Source of the DNA: Acorus gramineus
Lineage: Eukaryota; Streptophyta; Magnoliopsida; Acorales; Acoraceae
Direction: 5' to 3'
Length of the DNA stretch: 64,000 bases
Assembly: GCA_030737835.1 (NCBI GenBank)
Contig: JAUJYN010000019.1
Span: forward strand, 2,936,433-3,000,432
Positions 21,581 through 34,800 of the stretch are shown here, piece after piece (the first letter of the stretch is position 1; the number at the start of each line of letters is the position of its first letter). The notes beneath the pieces were generated by a model. It ran no database searches. It was not told the origin of the DNA and worked only from the letters and a program-made list of their open reading frames with translations. The translations under genes were made by a program, and so were the position numbers.

Positions 21581-22364
21581 TTGCAGCAGCAGCCGTTCCA
21601 GCAGCAGCAGCCTCAGTGCCAGCCGCAGCAGCAGCCTCAGCTTCAGCAGCAGCAGCCACAGGGTGGCCGAGCTGACCAGAGGAGGCAGCCAGCGCAGCCG
21701 GCGAGGCGTGCCCCTACTCCTCAGCCGCAGTTTGTTCAGGGCCAAGTGGCAGCGCTTTTGGCAGAGGAGGCTCAGGCATCAGGCAGCGTGGTCCGAGGTA
21801 TTGTTCAGATCTCCCAGCTCCCTGCTTATGTGTTGTTTGATTCCGGAGCCACGCACTCGTTCGTGTCTCCCGCTTTCACGAGATAGATGGGCGTGGCGTC
21901 CGCCCCTCTTCATGCTATCCTGGAGATATCATTGCCTGTAGGAGACCGTATTCTCCTCCGTTCTGTGTACCGAGGGTGTTCGGTGGTGGTTGCGGAGCAT
22001 GAGTTTCCGGTGGAGTTGGTGGAGCTCGCTATGACGGACTTTGATGCCATCCTGGGAATGGATTGGCTTGCAGCTAGTCATGCCAGCATCGACTGTTTTG
22101 CCAAGTCGGTGTCTTTCCACCTTCCGGGTCGGAGGTCTTTCCAGTTCGTGGGCGATCGTGACGTAGCCCCTTTGGGGTTCGTGTCGTCCATGCAGGCGTG
22201 GAGACTCCTTCAGGGAGGATGCGAGGGCTTTCTAGCGTACATTGCTCAGGAGGATGCACCGCTGCAGGCAGATATCAGTCAGACTCCGGTCGTGGCAGAA
22301 TATCCCGAGGTTTTCCCCGATGATCTTCGGGATTACCGCCGGATCGCGCGATCGAGTTTGAGAT
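21581..22364 (+). pseudogene. Aspartic protease region, element 2
   Basis: A glutamine/proline linker leads into AYVLFDSGATHSFVS (catalytic D-S-G at about 21840), the retropepsin active site used to cut the polyprotein. A TAG at 21884 interrupts the frame after SPAFTR. The same frame resumes with [19 protein letters not shown] and [11 protein letters not shown], the protease C-terminal landmark. Near 22326 one base fewer than in element 1 shifts the frame before RT (DDLRDY here, DDLSGL in element 1), and a stop follows at 22362. Confidence 0.85.
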
Positions 22365-23600
22365 AAATCTGATTCCGGGGACCGAGCCGATTTTGAGAGC
22401 TCCGTATCGGATGGCCCCTGTAGAGCTGAGGGTGCTCAAGGAGCAGTTGGAGGAGTTGCTGGAGAAGGGCTTCGCACGTCCGAGTGTTTCTCCGTGGGGA
22501 GCCCCTGTTCTGTTCGTTCGGAAGAAGGACGGTTCGCTGCGGCTTTGTATCGATTACAGGCAGCTGAACAAGCGGACAGTGAAGAACAAGTACCCCTTGT
22601 CGCGGATCGACGATCTGTTTGACCAGCTCCAGGGAGCGCGGGTCTTTTCTAAGATCGATCTCCGCTCGGGCTACTATCAGCTGAAGATCCGGGAGTCAGA
22701 CATTCCGAAGACGGCCTTTCGTACCCGGTATGGGCACTACGAGTTCAGAGTACTGCCGTTCGGGTTGACGAATGCGCCGGCGGCCTTCATGGATCTGATG
22801 AACCGGGTGTTTCGGCCCTTCCTCGACTCCTTTGTGGTAGTATTCATCGATGACATATTGGTGTACTCGAGGAGTCTAGAGGAGCACGCTCACCATCTTC
22901 GCACTGTCTTGGAGACTTTGGCCAGACATCAGTTGTTCGCCAAGTTCAGCAAGTGTGAGTTTTGGTCGGAGCGTATGGCCTTTCTGGGCCATGTGATTTC
23001 CGGCGAGGGCATATCTGTGGACCCAGACAAGATGCTCGCCGTGTCGAATTGGCGTCGACCGTCGAACCCCACAGAGATTCGGAGCTTCCTGGGCTTGGCG
23101 GGTTATTACAGGAGGTTTGTCGAGGGTTTCTCGAAGATAGCTGTACCTCTTACCCGCCTCACTCGGAAGGATGTCCGGTTCGAGTGGTCCCCTGCTTGCG
23201 AGGAGAGCTTCCTAGAGCTGAAGCGAAGGCTCACCTCAGCGCCAGTTCTTACCCTTCCGTCTGGGAGTGGTGGGTTCACAGTTTACAACGATGCATCGCA
23301 GTTGGGTGTGGGTTGCGTCCTGATGCAGCACGGTAAGGTTGTGGCTTACGCGTCGCGTCAGTTGAAGCCCATGAGCAGAATTACCCCACCCACGACCTTG
23401 AGTTGGCAGCGATCATCTTTGCGCTGAAGATGTGGAGGCATTACCTCTATGGCGAGGAGTTCGAGCTCTTTACTGATTATAAGAGCTTGACATATTTGCA
23501 GTCCCAGCCGGAGCTCAACATGCGTTAGAGACGATGGGTCGAGTTCCTGACGGACTATGATTGTGACATCGCTTACCATCCGGGTAAGGCTAATGTCGTC
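22365..23600 (+). pseudogene. Reverse transcriptase and RNase H, element 2
   Basis: The RT frame is open from the codon at 22393 to 23427. It has [66 protein letters not shown] and the catalytic [10 protein letters not shown] (about 22850). The connection segment ([34 protein letters not shown]) leads to RNase H starting at [16 protein letters not shown], where YND stands where YTDAS is usual. A frameshift near 23375 moves the RNase H remainder ([20 protein letters not shown]) to another frame, with a TAG at 23526. RT itself looks intact; the polyprotein does not. Confidence 0.9.
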
Positions 23601-25162
23601 GTGGATGCTCTCAGCAGGCAGCCCTTGGGCATGGCCGTCCACACGGCTGTACGTCGTTGGAGGCTTCTGGAGGAGGCCGCTTGCTGGATCAGTGTTCGAG
23701 AGACTCCTGCGGGTGGCTTTTTGGCCAGGCTAGTGGTGCAGCCAGTCCTTCTCGACGATATCCGCACGGCTCAGGCTTAGGATCCGCATTTTATAGTCCT
23801 CTCTGAAGGCGTCGCCCGGGGCGAGCGCCCGGACTACCAGATTCGCTCGGACGGGATCCTGCGGTTCAGAGGCCGAGTATGCATTCCTGACGACGCAGAG
23901 CTGAAGCAGAAGATCTTGGACGAGGCCCATCGTTCGAGGTACACAGTGCATCCTGGTGGCACGAAGATGTACAGGGGCCTTCGTCGTGGCTACTGGTGGC
24001 GCGGGATGAAGACGGATATTGCCCGTTTCGTTGCCCGATGCTTAGTATGCCAGCAGGTGAAGTCGGAGCATCAGCGCCCTGCGGGGAAGCTGCAGTCCAT
24101 TGAGATCCCTCAGTGGAAGTGGGAGCAGATCACCATGGATTTCTTCTTGGGTTTGCCGAGGTCACGTTCGGGTCGCGATGCCATCTGGGTGATCGTCGAC
24201 CGGCTGACGAAGTCCGCTCATTTCCTCCCCATCCGACTCACCGATTCTCTGGACACCCTGGCGCAGTTGTTCGTCTCCATGGCACTCCCGTCAGCATCAT
24301 TTCCGATCGAGACGCGCGTTTTACTTCGAGGTTCTGGCGTAGCCTCCAGCACGCCCTTGGTACGAACCTCCATTTCAGTACAGCGTTTCATCCGCAGACG
24401 GACGGCCAGTCAGAGAGGACGATTCAGACCCTGGAGGACATGCTGCAAGCCTGTGTTCTCGATTTTGGGGGTAGTTGGGAGAGGCACCTTCCGTTGGTGG
24501 AGTTTGCCTACAACAACAGCTACCACTCGAGTATCCGGATGGCTCCTTACGAGGCGCTCTATGGCCGCAGCTGCAGGTCCCCCTTGTGTTGGGACGAGGT
24601 CGGAGAGCGCCAGTTGGAGGGACCAGAGATCATTCACCAGACCTCAGAGATGGTGAAGACGATTCGCGAGCGTATCCGAGTCACTCAGAGCCGTCAGAAG
24701 AGCTACGCCGACCGTCGTCGCCATGAGCTCGCCTTCGAGGTTGGTGACCATGTCTTCCTGAAGGTGTCCCCGATGAAGGGCATCTTCCGTTTCGGCGTGC
24801 GGGGCAAGCTGAGTCCGCGTTTCATTGGGCCGTTCCTCATCCTAGAAAGAGTTGGGGAGGTGGCCTATCTCATAGCTCTGCCCCCACAGTTGGCTCAGGC
24901 CCATGACGTCTTCCATGTCTCGCAGCTGAGGCGCTACGTCCACGATCCTGCTCACGTCATCCCGTTCGAGCCGCTCGTCTTCGAGCTGGACTTGTCATTC
25001 GTGGAGCAAACGATTGAGATCATGGACCGCCGCGAGAAGAGGCTCCGCACCAAGACCGTCCAGTTGGTCAAGGTGCGATGGCAGCACCGTTCCGGTGCCG
25101 AGGCCACTTGGGAGCTCGAGGACGCCATGCGTGACGCGTATCCGTATTTTTTCCCTTCCTAG
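23601..25162 (+). pseudogene. Integrase with chromodomain, element 2
   Basis: A stop at 23778 precedes the zinc-binding HHCC region (HRSRYTVH, then CLVCQQVK at about 24045). The core begins with [15 protein letters not shown] (first catalytic Asp) and [15 protein letters not shown] frameshift near 24280 moves the rest into the frame running to 25162, with [12 protein letters not shown] (second Asp) and [14 protein letters not shown] (catalytic Glu). The GPF..L..VGEVAY module (24825-24880) precedes a chromodomain-like end ([20 protein letters not shown]). The chromodomain is the mark of chromoviruses. Near-complete but broken by one stop and one shift. Confidence 0.88.
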
Positions 25163-25196
25163 ATGTTTTGTATTTATTTTGAGGACAAAATTTCCT

Positions 25197-25209
25197 AAGG
25201 GGGGGAGAA
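25197..25209 (+). promoter_or_regulatory. Polypurine tract, element 2
   Basis: AAGGGGGGGAGAA lies directly before the TG of the 3' LTR. Confidence 0.88.
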
Positions 25210-28111
25210 TGTTATATATGTGTCACTTTTAGCCTTCTGGTAACCATTGGAGCATTCTGACAGTTTTTTAGTTTTTTCATTTTTCGATCGGAACCGCTAA
25301 AATTTTGGACTTTTAGCTATCATCCTGAGTTTGAGGACTCCCATTGGAAATCTAACTGCATATTATGTGTCCTGGTGCCATTCCAAGCCACTCACAAAAA
25401 TTTCATCGAATTCCGGTAACGTTTCAGAATTTCACAGTTCTGAAGCGTATCTGGGTTTTGACCGAGCGAAAAGTCATTGGGAGACTTGACTTGGTCAAAG
25501 TGGGCCCATGACTTGGTCAAATGACTTTGGATTTTAGTGTGGTTGGGTTGACTAGGGTCAAACCTCACCTAAGTGCACTTAAACCTCACTAATCCTCACT
25601 TAAACCTAATTAATTAGCCCTAAGTTAAGTGGAGTGAATGTGTGTGGTGTGGGTGTGGCCATAACAAAATCCCACGACTACAAACAGCCCTCCTATTCAT
25701 CATCTTCTCTAAAATTTCTCTCTCTCCCCTCTCTTTAAATCCACTATTTGACCTAGTTAGGGTGGTTGGAATAAAAAACCCTAAGAAGAGAAAAGATAGG
25801 TATTGTCCCGATCTATCTTCCGGTGGTCTCGGATTCGAGTTCCCTCTTGTGTGACCCCCTCTCATACCCTCTTTTCTCCTCTGTTTTCAGCCCCTCTTTG
25901 GCTCAGTTGAAGGCTTGGTGGTGGTGGTCTTGGAAGCGGTGTTTCGGTGCGCGAAGAGCACCCGATCTTCCTCCCTTTCCTTTCCTCTCCTTGGGTGAGT
26001 TTCTTTTCTTTCCTTTCTTGTTTAGATGCTTGTTTAGGAGGTGTTTTTGGGTATCTATGGCTTTCATGGTGGGTTTGGTGGCTGTCGGTGGCTGTGGGTG
26101 GTGGTTGGGGTGGTTGGCTGGCTCGGGCAGTGCGGGCTCGTCGGGGCTGGCAGGCGCTGGGCATGCGCGATGTCGGGCAGGCTGGCAGGGCATGTGCGCG
26201 TGCGCGCGGGTAGAGCAGGAGTGTGCGGGTGCTGCGCGCTGGGCGCCGTGCGGGGGTGTGCGCGCAGGGCCACGTGCGGGTGCTGCACGCAGGGGGCCGT
26301 GCGGGGGCGTGAGCGCAGAGCGCTGCGCAGAGGCGCAGTGCGCGCTGTGCGCGGGTGGTGAGGAGAGCGGGTGGTGCGCGCGGGGTGCTGCGCTGGGGCG
26401 TAGGGCGTGCGGGTGTGCGTGCGAGTTGCTGCGCTGGGGCGCAGTGAGCGCGCGATGCACCCAGGGGGGGGCTCGGCAGCGGGTCCGGGCATGCAGGCAG
26501 GGGCTCGGAGTGCGTCTAGGCGCGCGCGCTGGGGAGCGGCTGTGCGCCTGGGGCGGGTGGCCGTGCGTACGGCTACCCGGGGGTTCGGGTGAGTCGGGGT
26601 GCTCGGACTTGCGTGCGTACATCCCGTATGTACGCTTGTCCAAGTGTTGGGTATTTTAGTGTATTTTTGTACATATTAGTGTATTTTACTCACCGAGTTG
26701 ATTACCCTGTCTTGCAGATCTTGACGGATGGTCGCGCGACGACCAGGTTATTGGTGAGTGGTACAATCCAACCCAGTAGGGAGGCGCTATATGCACTTGG
26801 GCGTATACCGTCCTCCCCTGGGGCACCATAGTTTAATATTAACTTGTTTAATATGTAATCTATGCAGCATGATTAGTATGTAGTACGCATGCCACCCTAG
26901 CCTTGTATGTTAGGGACTTGCACCATCAAGATATGTGTAAGAACCATGCACCCTGTCACCATGTTCTCATGCTAGGAAGCCTCGACCTATGCATGCGTCC
27001 TATTAGTTTAATTTATTAATTTAAATGCAAACTTATGGTATTTTAGCATGCCTTAGGGAATATTATAAGGGGCCTTGCGAGGTCAGCATTGAGACCCGGG
27101 CTAGGGTACTCCGTGTTCCTTGTTTGGTTGTCGGGATATCCTATATCGGGACCTCATGGTTCCCTCCCAAGGTTTCCTTTCCCGATAATATTATAACCTG
27201 GTGGTTATTGTATATGTTCCCCGCATCTTAGTTATGCGCCCTGGAGGAATTTTGAAGAATTCATGACATTTATAAGTTGAGATCAGTGTTGGCGGATCCG
27301 AGTGGATCGTATGCGTATGGATAGGCTGTTTCTTTTCCCTTCGTTGGATCCGTATAGAGACTGCCCTAGCGTTAGATAGGCCTTCCTGACAGGGGGCTCC
27401 CATCAGTAGGCACCTCCTGATTTGGGTTCGGACTGTGCTGAATTGTGGGAGTAGACCAGGCGGCCTACGGAGTGGAGAGACTATCTGTGGACCAAGGGTG
27501 ATTAACAGCCTAGTCAGTCCCAATATCCTATGTCACCTATTGGAGGGTGAGGGTGAGGGTGTGGTGGGTCGGCGATGTAGCGACCCACTGGATTGTGTAG
27601 TTCCTGCCACTTTGAGGCTTGATTAATTATTTGTGGTTAATATAAACTGTGATGCATGGGTTGTGCTATTCACTGAGCGTGTGGCTCACTCCTCGCATAA
27701 TTTTTCTCCAGTTATCACTGAGTCAGACCTGAAGGAGGAGCTCCCCGAGAGACCTCATCAGTAGCGGAGCAGCGCCACGTCCCGCGAGTGTTAGAGGCCA
27801 TCAGCATCCTTTCTTTTGATTGTATGTATATATTTCCGTGCTTGGGCACCCGTTTGTATTATACTTGGGCGTATTTGTGTATATTGGCTCTCACAGGACA
27901 GTTGATTATGTATCGAGTCTGTGATATGTTTTTGAATTACAGATTCAGTCTTTTAGCTTCCGCTATTGGTGTATATATCATGTCAGCCCTGCTTTTATCT
28001 GTGTTGTCATTTTAGCTGTTGTTTAGAGTATGTTATTGACCTCCTGTATAGACTGTTGATATCATATATACACTTGCCGCGTCCCGGGGACGGCCGCCCT
28101 GGGGCGTGACA
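25210..28111 (+). repeat. 3' LTR of element 2
   Basis: 2902 bp, TGTTATATATGTGTCAC to GGGGCGTGACA. It has a CpG tract at 26190-26600, the 36-bp module at 26718-26753 (TTGCAG before, GTGAGTGG after), one minisatellite unit from 27517 and a late acceptor near 27710. It differs from the 5' LTR by many substitutions and small indels (for example no (TG)n run), so insertion is not recent; divergence was not measured. Confidence 0.9.
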
Positions 28112-31109
28112 TCCTTCCCCCCTGATTTTCAGCCAAGGAGGAGGCTGAGGAGGGCTGTGAGGTGGTGGTGGTGGTGGTGGTGGTGGTTGAGGTGTTAGTC
28201 ATAGGTGTGTTGAGAACCCCGCATCTCCCCGTTTCCCTCCCCCTGTTTTGGTAAGGCAGCACTCTGCATTTTAAAGATCTATGTGAATCTAGTATTTAGA
28301 GGCACATTTTTAGGATTATGTCTTCTTATGATATGATCATATGTGTGTCTAGTAGTTATATATGAAATTTGGGGTCATTATAATATCTGTGGTGTATGTT
28401 AGAACCTGTTTTGCATGGCCTGTCCAGATTCGCGTAGGAATTGACCTGCTTCTGGAAATAATTTGTTTCGGGCTTGTAGAGGCAAAATTAGGTTCTAATG
28501 TCTTCATGGATTATGATCCCAGCATATCAGAGAATGTGCATGATTTATTTCATAATTTTTGGAAGTGTATTGGGTGCTGTGGAGACCAATTAGTAGGGCT
28601 GGTTGCATCAGGTTTGGCAGTTTTGCTTGGTTGAGTGTCAAGGAGTTGTTTGCATGTGTCTTGTGTGATAATATGGAAGTATCAAGGGTTAGGGTCTTCA
28701 TGAAGTAGGCTTATTTGTGTGATAGGAGGTTCCATATTTTAATTGTGGATCATTGGTTGTATTTTGCAGATCTCGTAGACCGGACGCGCGACGATCCGGG
28801 TATCTGTGAGTGGTTTGATCCAATCCCCCCCCCCTCGGGATGCGCTCGACGCGCGTAGTCGCGCGTCGCGCATCGATGGGGTGTCCTAGCTATACTACTT
28901 GTGTAGATAAGTAGTATTGCCATGCTTAAACTATAATATGTTAGATATCTTGCATGCTAGGCTTATATACATGTATTGTATCCATGTGTGAATTATTGTA
29001 TTGCATGCGCCCCTCTAGTATGGGCATGTATTATGTGATGTGTATGGATGTATAGAATATGGCATGCCTTAGGTAGTATTGTAATACTACTACTACCATA
29101 TTAATTGGACTATCCAGCATGATCAAGTCTTGGTTAATAACGGGCACCTGCCTAATATTCCCTTGCGAAAAGACTCGAGGGCGTGGTGTAGTTGTTGCGC
29201 CCATGCTAATGGGGCAAAGCTATGACCAACTTCAAGAGATGATGATCTCTCGCCCTCTCCCTCTGCACGAACTGAGTAAGTAGAGGCGATTTCCTACTCG
29301 ACTCAGATTCGTTCGGAATATTGGCATGCACCTGTTAGTGCGCGAGATTGCGCTTGATCTTCCCTTTTAAGTTGGTGATATCCAACGCATACTTAAGTTA
29401 GGCCTTGTGTGCTTATGTGATTAATGGCCATGTATGCATGTTGTATGATTTATTATGATGTAAATCCATGTTAGGGAGTATCCCTATAATTATTTGATAG
29501 GTTATCGTGCATGTAGTTCATGTACACAACTAAGATATAAGTCTCCTGGATATATATATGAGCATGTTAAGACTGATTAGGCCTATCTGAAATAGGCGTG
29601 GGTATGACCCGTTGTCGGGTTGTACCTTATTAGTTAGAGCGCTAGCGATGTAATCGCCCCCGTGCATCTGAGCGATGCACTCGTTTGGAATTCAGGAGAA
29701 TTCATTATCTTATCGGTTTTGTTAAGCCGGTAGTTGTGGCATTAAGCTAGGCCTACCCGTGATAGGCGTGTATATGAACCGCCTATTGGGTTATGTGCCT
29801 TGGGATTATTTCTGCGTGAGAGCAGAGGCAACCCCCCTTGTGTCCGAGCGACGCAACCGTGTGGGAGTACAATAGTGTTCGCTATCATCGATATGTGATT
29901 ATCGAGAGTAGTTGTTTTCCCATTGGGTTCGCTTTGCGAACATGGAGTGTTTCCTCCCAATGTCGTCCGTGTTGAAGCGGCCTAGGTTGTAGCTGTCCTG
30001 ACAGAGGGCCCCCACCTGTAGGTACTATCGATGCATGCGGCAAGATGTACTGATCGTGGGGGTATACCAGGTAGAGGCAACTTGGAGAGGGCTAACGAAT
30101 GATATTGCGAGCGTGGAATCGTTCTCCCCTTCGTTGGATCCGATGTAGGAACTTCCCGGCGTTGGAAAAGCTGTTCTGACAGAGGGCTCCCATCCGTAGG
30201 TACCACCGAGGCGTTCAGAAGCGTACTGATCGTGGGAGTATACCAGGTAGTGACTACCCGGGGAAAGGGCTACCGATGGACCAAGGGTGTAGAGGAGTCT
30301 AATCTCTCCAAAAGTCCTATGTCACCTGTAAAGGGTGAGGGTGAGGATGAGGTGAAGACACGTCGCCGTGTGACCCATTCGTGGTTCGTCCGTTCCCTAG
30401 TTGTTGGGTCGGTTGCGTATCGATGTTCAAAGACATCGTTGGGCAGTTATCCCGATGTAGATGATCCAATAGCGTTGTGTAGACCAGTAATTCCGGGTCT
30501 CTTCGACCAACGGTATGGTCTCTCCCCAAAAGTCCCAAGAGTCTTCCTCCGGGATTGAGGGTGAGGGTGAGGTTGGTCGCGCCGTCGCGTGAACTTGTTA
30601 TCCATTGGGTTTCTACCCATATTTTCCTTGAGAGAAAATTGCTTTAGTATTGAACTGTTGTATGGTGATTGGTTTCCAGCCACTCACTGAGCTTGTAGCT
30701 CACCCCTCGCATACTGTTTCTTTTCAGGGGCTGTGTTGGGCGTGGAGCTGGAGCTTCCCTGTGGCGTGGTCTTATGGGTGTGGAGCGTTCTTCCGCCAGG
30801 TGGCGAGTGCGAGGCTGTCAGCAGTCCTAGAGTCATTTTATGTATTGTAAATCGTGCATGTGGCACAGGTTGTATTTTATTTGGACTAGACTTAGCTCTC
30901 ACAGGACAGTGATTGTGTATTCGAGTCTATAATAATGTTATTGGTTTACAAACATTGTTGATATCTTATGCTTCCGCTTTTCAGTCAGTTATCATTATCT
31001 TTGCTTTGCCACCTTGTGTGTTGTTGTTGGAGTCTTTGTTGACCTCAGGTATTTATAGCTGATATTCATTATTGCCACGTCTCGGGGACGGTCGCCCTGG
31101 GGCGTGACA
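28112..31109 (+). mobile_element. Family B LTR (subtype 2), 5' truncated
   Basis: It starts inside the LTR (TCCTTCCCCCCTGATTTTCAG, the acceptor-like site) and ends CTCGGGGACGGTCGCCCTGGGGCGTGACA. Unlike the copy at 1-3201, the stretch between the GGTAAGG donor-like site (about 28250) and the TTTTGCAG acceptor (28769) is AT-rich and unrelated to the CpG tract, while the modules on both sides match. The 36-bp module is at 28770-28805. The late acceptor CTTTTCAG/GGGCTGTGTTGGGCG is near 30727. No primer binding site follows. Confidence 0.75.
28770..28805 (+). other. 36-bp microexon-like module, family B subtype 2
   Basis: TTTTGCAG before, GTGAGTGG after. It begins ATCTCGTAGACCGGACGC, intermediate between the family A and B1 versions. 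Confidence 0.4.
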
Positions 31110-31857
31110 GGTAAGCCTAGCTTAAACATCATAACTACTGGCTTGAAATACCGGTACAATGTTGCATTTTCCTAAATTCTAGCAAGTGCATCACACGGAT
31201 GCAGGGAGGTGATTACATTGCTTGCACTCTAATTAACTAAGGTAAAACCCGACAACGGGTCATACCCACGCCTAGCACAGGTAGGCATGATTAGTCTAAC
31301 ATGTGCAATTATAATAGGAAAATTCTATCGTAGTTATATACATGGTCCACATGCACAATAACATAATAATTGACTATAGGGGTCCTTCTAACATGAATAC
31401 ACGTCATAAACAACATATCATGCAACATACATACAAAGCATGGCCTAGCTACACATGCATACAAGGGCATTAATAATGCAAACACGCAATATACAACCTA
31501 ACATGCGTTGGATATCACCAACCTAAAAGTGAAGGGTTAAGCGCGATCTCGCACACCAACAGGCGCATGCCGATAATCCCAAACGAATCTGAGTCAAGTA
31601 GGAACCACATCTACTTACTCAGTTCACGCAAGGAGGGATGGCGAGAGAGAGGGAAGGCCTCATCATCTCCGGAAGCTGGTCATAGCTTTGCCCCAACAAG
31701 ATGGGCGCAACAACTATACCATGCCCTCAAGTCTTAGGTCAAGGAAATATTAGGCATGTACCAAATTATTAACCAAAGCTTAATCAAGCTAGGTATTACT
31801 GACATACGGGTAGCATTTGCAAACAAGGGCTACCTAAGTCATGCCATATTCTATATA
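31110..31857 (-). mobile_element. Family B LTR fragment, left part of a split copy
   Basis: Reverse complement of family B LTR interior: the block GCCTAGCTTAA... matches plus-strand 29740 backwards, and the end CTACCTAAGTCATGCCATATT matches the GGCATGCCTTAGGTAG block at 29060. The same LTR continues at 35334 after the nested copy 31858-35333. Confidence 0.7.
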
Positions 31858-34800
31858 TGTCACGCCCCAGGCGTCCCCGAGACGTGGCAATAATAAAATA
31901 TCAGCTATCAATACCTGAGGTCAATAAAGACACTAACAACAATACACAAGGTGGCAAAGCAAGATAATGATAACTGACTGAAAAGCGAAGCATAATATAT
32001 AAACAATGTCTGTAAATCAAAAACATTATTACAGACTCAAATACACAATCACTGTCCTGTGAGAGGCAAGTCTAGACCAAAGAAAATACAACTTGTGCCA
32101 CATGCACGAATTACAATACATACACTGACTCTAGGACTGCTAACAGCCTCGCACTCATCATCCGTCGGAAGAACGCTCCACGCCCATAAGACCACGCAAT
32201 AGGAAAGCTCCAGCTCCACGCCCAACACTGCCCCTGAAAAGAAATAGTATGAGAGGGGTGAGCTACAAGCTCAGTGAGTGGCTAGAAACCAATCACCATA
32301 CTACAATTCAATACATATACACTTTCCTTTCAAGGAAAACATGGGTGGAAACCCATGGATAACAGGGTCACGCGGCAGCGCGACCAACCTCACCCTCACC
32401 CTCACTCCCGGTGGGAGACCCTTGGGACTTTTGGGGAGAGACCATGCCGTTGGTCGAGGAGACCCGGAATTACTAGTCTACACAACACTACTGGATCATC
32501 TACATCTAGATAACTGCCCAACGATGTCCTTGAACATCGATTACGAGACCGGACCCAACAACTATGGGAATGGTCGAACAACGAATGGGTCACGCGGCGA
32601 TGTGTCTTTGCCTCATCCTCACCCTCACCAATATCATTCGTTAACCCTCTCCCAGGTAGCCTCTACCTGGTATACTCCCACGATCAGTACGCTCCCGAAT
32701 GCATCGGTGGTACCAACGGATGGGAGCCCTCTGTCAGGACAGCTACAACCCGGCCTCTTCAACTCACCGCTCGACACCCTTGGTCCACCGGTAGCCCTTT
32801 CCTCGGGTAGCCTCTACCTGGTATACTCCAATGGTCAGTACGTTCCCGAATGCATCGGTAGTACCTACAGATGGGAGCCCTCTGTCAGGACAACTGTAAT
32901 CCCGAGAAGTTCCTACATCGGATCCAACGAAGGGGAGAACGATCCCATGTTCGCAAAGCGAACCCAATGAAAAACAACTACTCTCGATAATCACTTATCG
33001 AGACATCAAAACACAGGCATAACAACAATCTATGCAACACACTCATATTAACCTTAAAATAATTAAAGTCCCTAAACGGGAGTAACTGTACAAGCTAGTG
33101 GGTCGTAACATCGCCGACCCACCCTCACCCTCACCCTTTAGGGGTGACATGGGCCTTTTGGGACAGACTAGGCTACTCTCCACCCTTGGTCCACAAGTAG
33201 CCTCTCCTTCGCGTAGCCTCTACCTGGTATACTCCCACGATCAGTACCCTCCGACGCATCGGAGGTACCTCCAGATGGGAGCCCTCTGTCAGGACAGCTT
33301 TCCAACGTCGGGGAGTCCCTACTCGGATCCAACGAAGGGGAGAAACAGCCTACCCACACGGATACGATCCTCTTGGATCCGTCGACAACGATTTCTAACA
33401 CTACTAATGTCATGAATTCTCAAGAATTCCTCCAGGGCGCATAACTAGGATGCGGGGAAACATATATTATGACAACAAGGTCATAATATTCTCTAAGGCA
33501 TGCTTATACCAATATAATCTCATTTTGATTTAATTAAATTAAACTAAATGGGAAACATGCATAGATCAAGGCTTTTCAAGCATGGGACATGGTGTCTAGG
33601 CATGTATGGGCCTCTATGCATGAATCATGGGTGTATATCCCTAGCATATAATGTCTAACAAGGCATGGTTATATCATAGCAAACATGCGTTATCAAGATA
33701 TCTACATATTATAGCTAGGGGGCCCCATCGATGCGTGACGCGCGTCTACGCGCGTCGAGCGCATCCCTAGAGAGGGGGGGGATATTGGAATTGAACCACT
33801 CACCTTACGACCCGGGACCTCGCGCATCCCTTCCGACGAGATCTGCAAGGTAGGGGCATCCAATTTGGTGAGTAACAACACAATTTACACATAGAAATCA
33901 TTAGAAATACCAAATACTCGGACAAGCATGCATACGGACTCGCACGCATGCGAGCATGCACGTACGCACGCGAGTCCGAGTGCCCCGACACCTACCCGAA
34001 CCCTCGGGCAGCCACACGCATGGCCCCCCGCACGCGCACGCCCCAGCACCTTTGGCGCACTGCCGCGTGCCTGCCCGCGGGCCCAGACGCGCTATCGCAC
34101 GCGCGCGCATTGCACGTCTAGCCCGCGCGCCCTCGCGCACACTACGCACCCATGTAGAACCCCGCGCATGCCCCAGCACGCACGCACGCGCGCGCACTGG
34201 CCCCCAGCCCCGCGCCCAGGCGCACTGCCCCGCACTCGCTCGCGCGTACTCGCGCGCACTTCCCGCGCGCACACTCGCTCGCGCCAGCGCCCGCGCGCAC
34301 CCACACGCGTCTGCGCGCCCGCCTGCGCCTGCCAGCACCCGCCTGTGCGTGCACGCGCGCAGACTGCCCCCAACGCGCGCCCAGCCTCTCCCAACCTCTT
34401 TTTAACCCTCCCCAACCCCTCACACACACTCTAACCCATATGCATAGCATGCATGAACACCCTAACAGCCCCCTATGCCATGAAAACCAAGAAAAGAAGG
34501 GGGAGAGCTCACCTTTGGAGGGGAATGAAAGGGGGAGACTCGGGGGCCCTCGATGCACCCGTGACCACCTAAACCACCACCACCACTACCACCACCCCTC
34601 AGCCCTCCTCAGCCTCCTTGGCTGCAAAATCAGGGGGGGAAGTCATGAAAAGGGAGCTTGAGAGAGGAGGATCAACAACAACACATGAACAAACCCTTCT
34701 CTTCTTCCTTCACCTTCTCCTTCTCTTCTCTTTGGGGAATAAACACAAACACTTGGGGGGCTTTGAAAGAGAGAAAGAGAGACAAGAAGTTGACGTGAGA

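Larger units (their letters stand above)
17309..28111 (+). mobile_element. Family A chromovirus element 2, complete layout
   Basis: This is the most complete element in the window (10.8 kb): 5' LTR 17309-20282, primer binding site 20288-20300, gag, protease, RT, RNase H, integrase, chromodomain, polypurine tract and 3' LTR 25210-28111. The PR-RT-RH-IN order makes it Ty3/gypsy, and the terminal chromodomain makes it a chromovirus; the long LTRs and initiator-Met site suggest the Tekay branch (inference). All genes carry stops or frameshifts. Flanks do not give a target duplication (ctttt left, tcctt right), and the right flank is family B LTR while the left is not, so the outer LTRs may come from different insertions joined by recombination. 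Confidence 0.9.

Noticed and set aside
21024..21745. Long minus-strand frames over gag of element 2
   Set aside because: Shadow frames of the CAG-rich gag/linker sequence; the plus strand carries recognisable gag and zinc-knuckle motifs.
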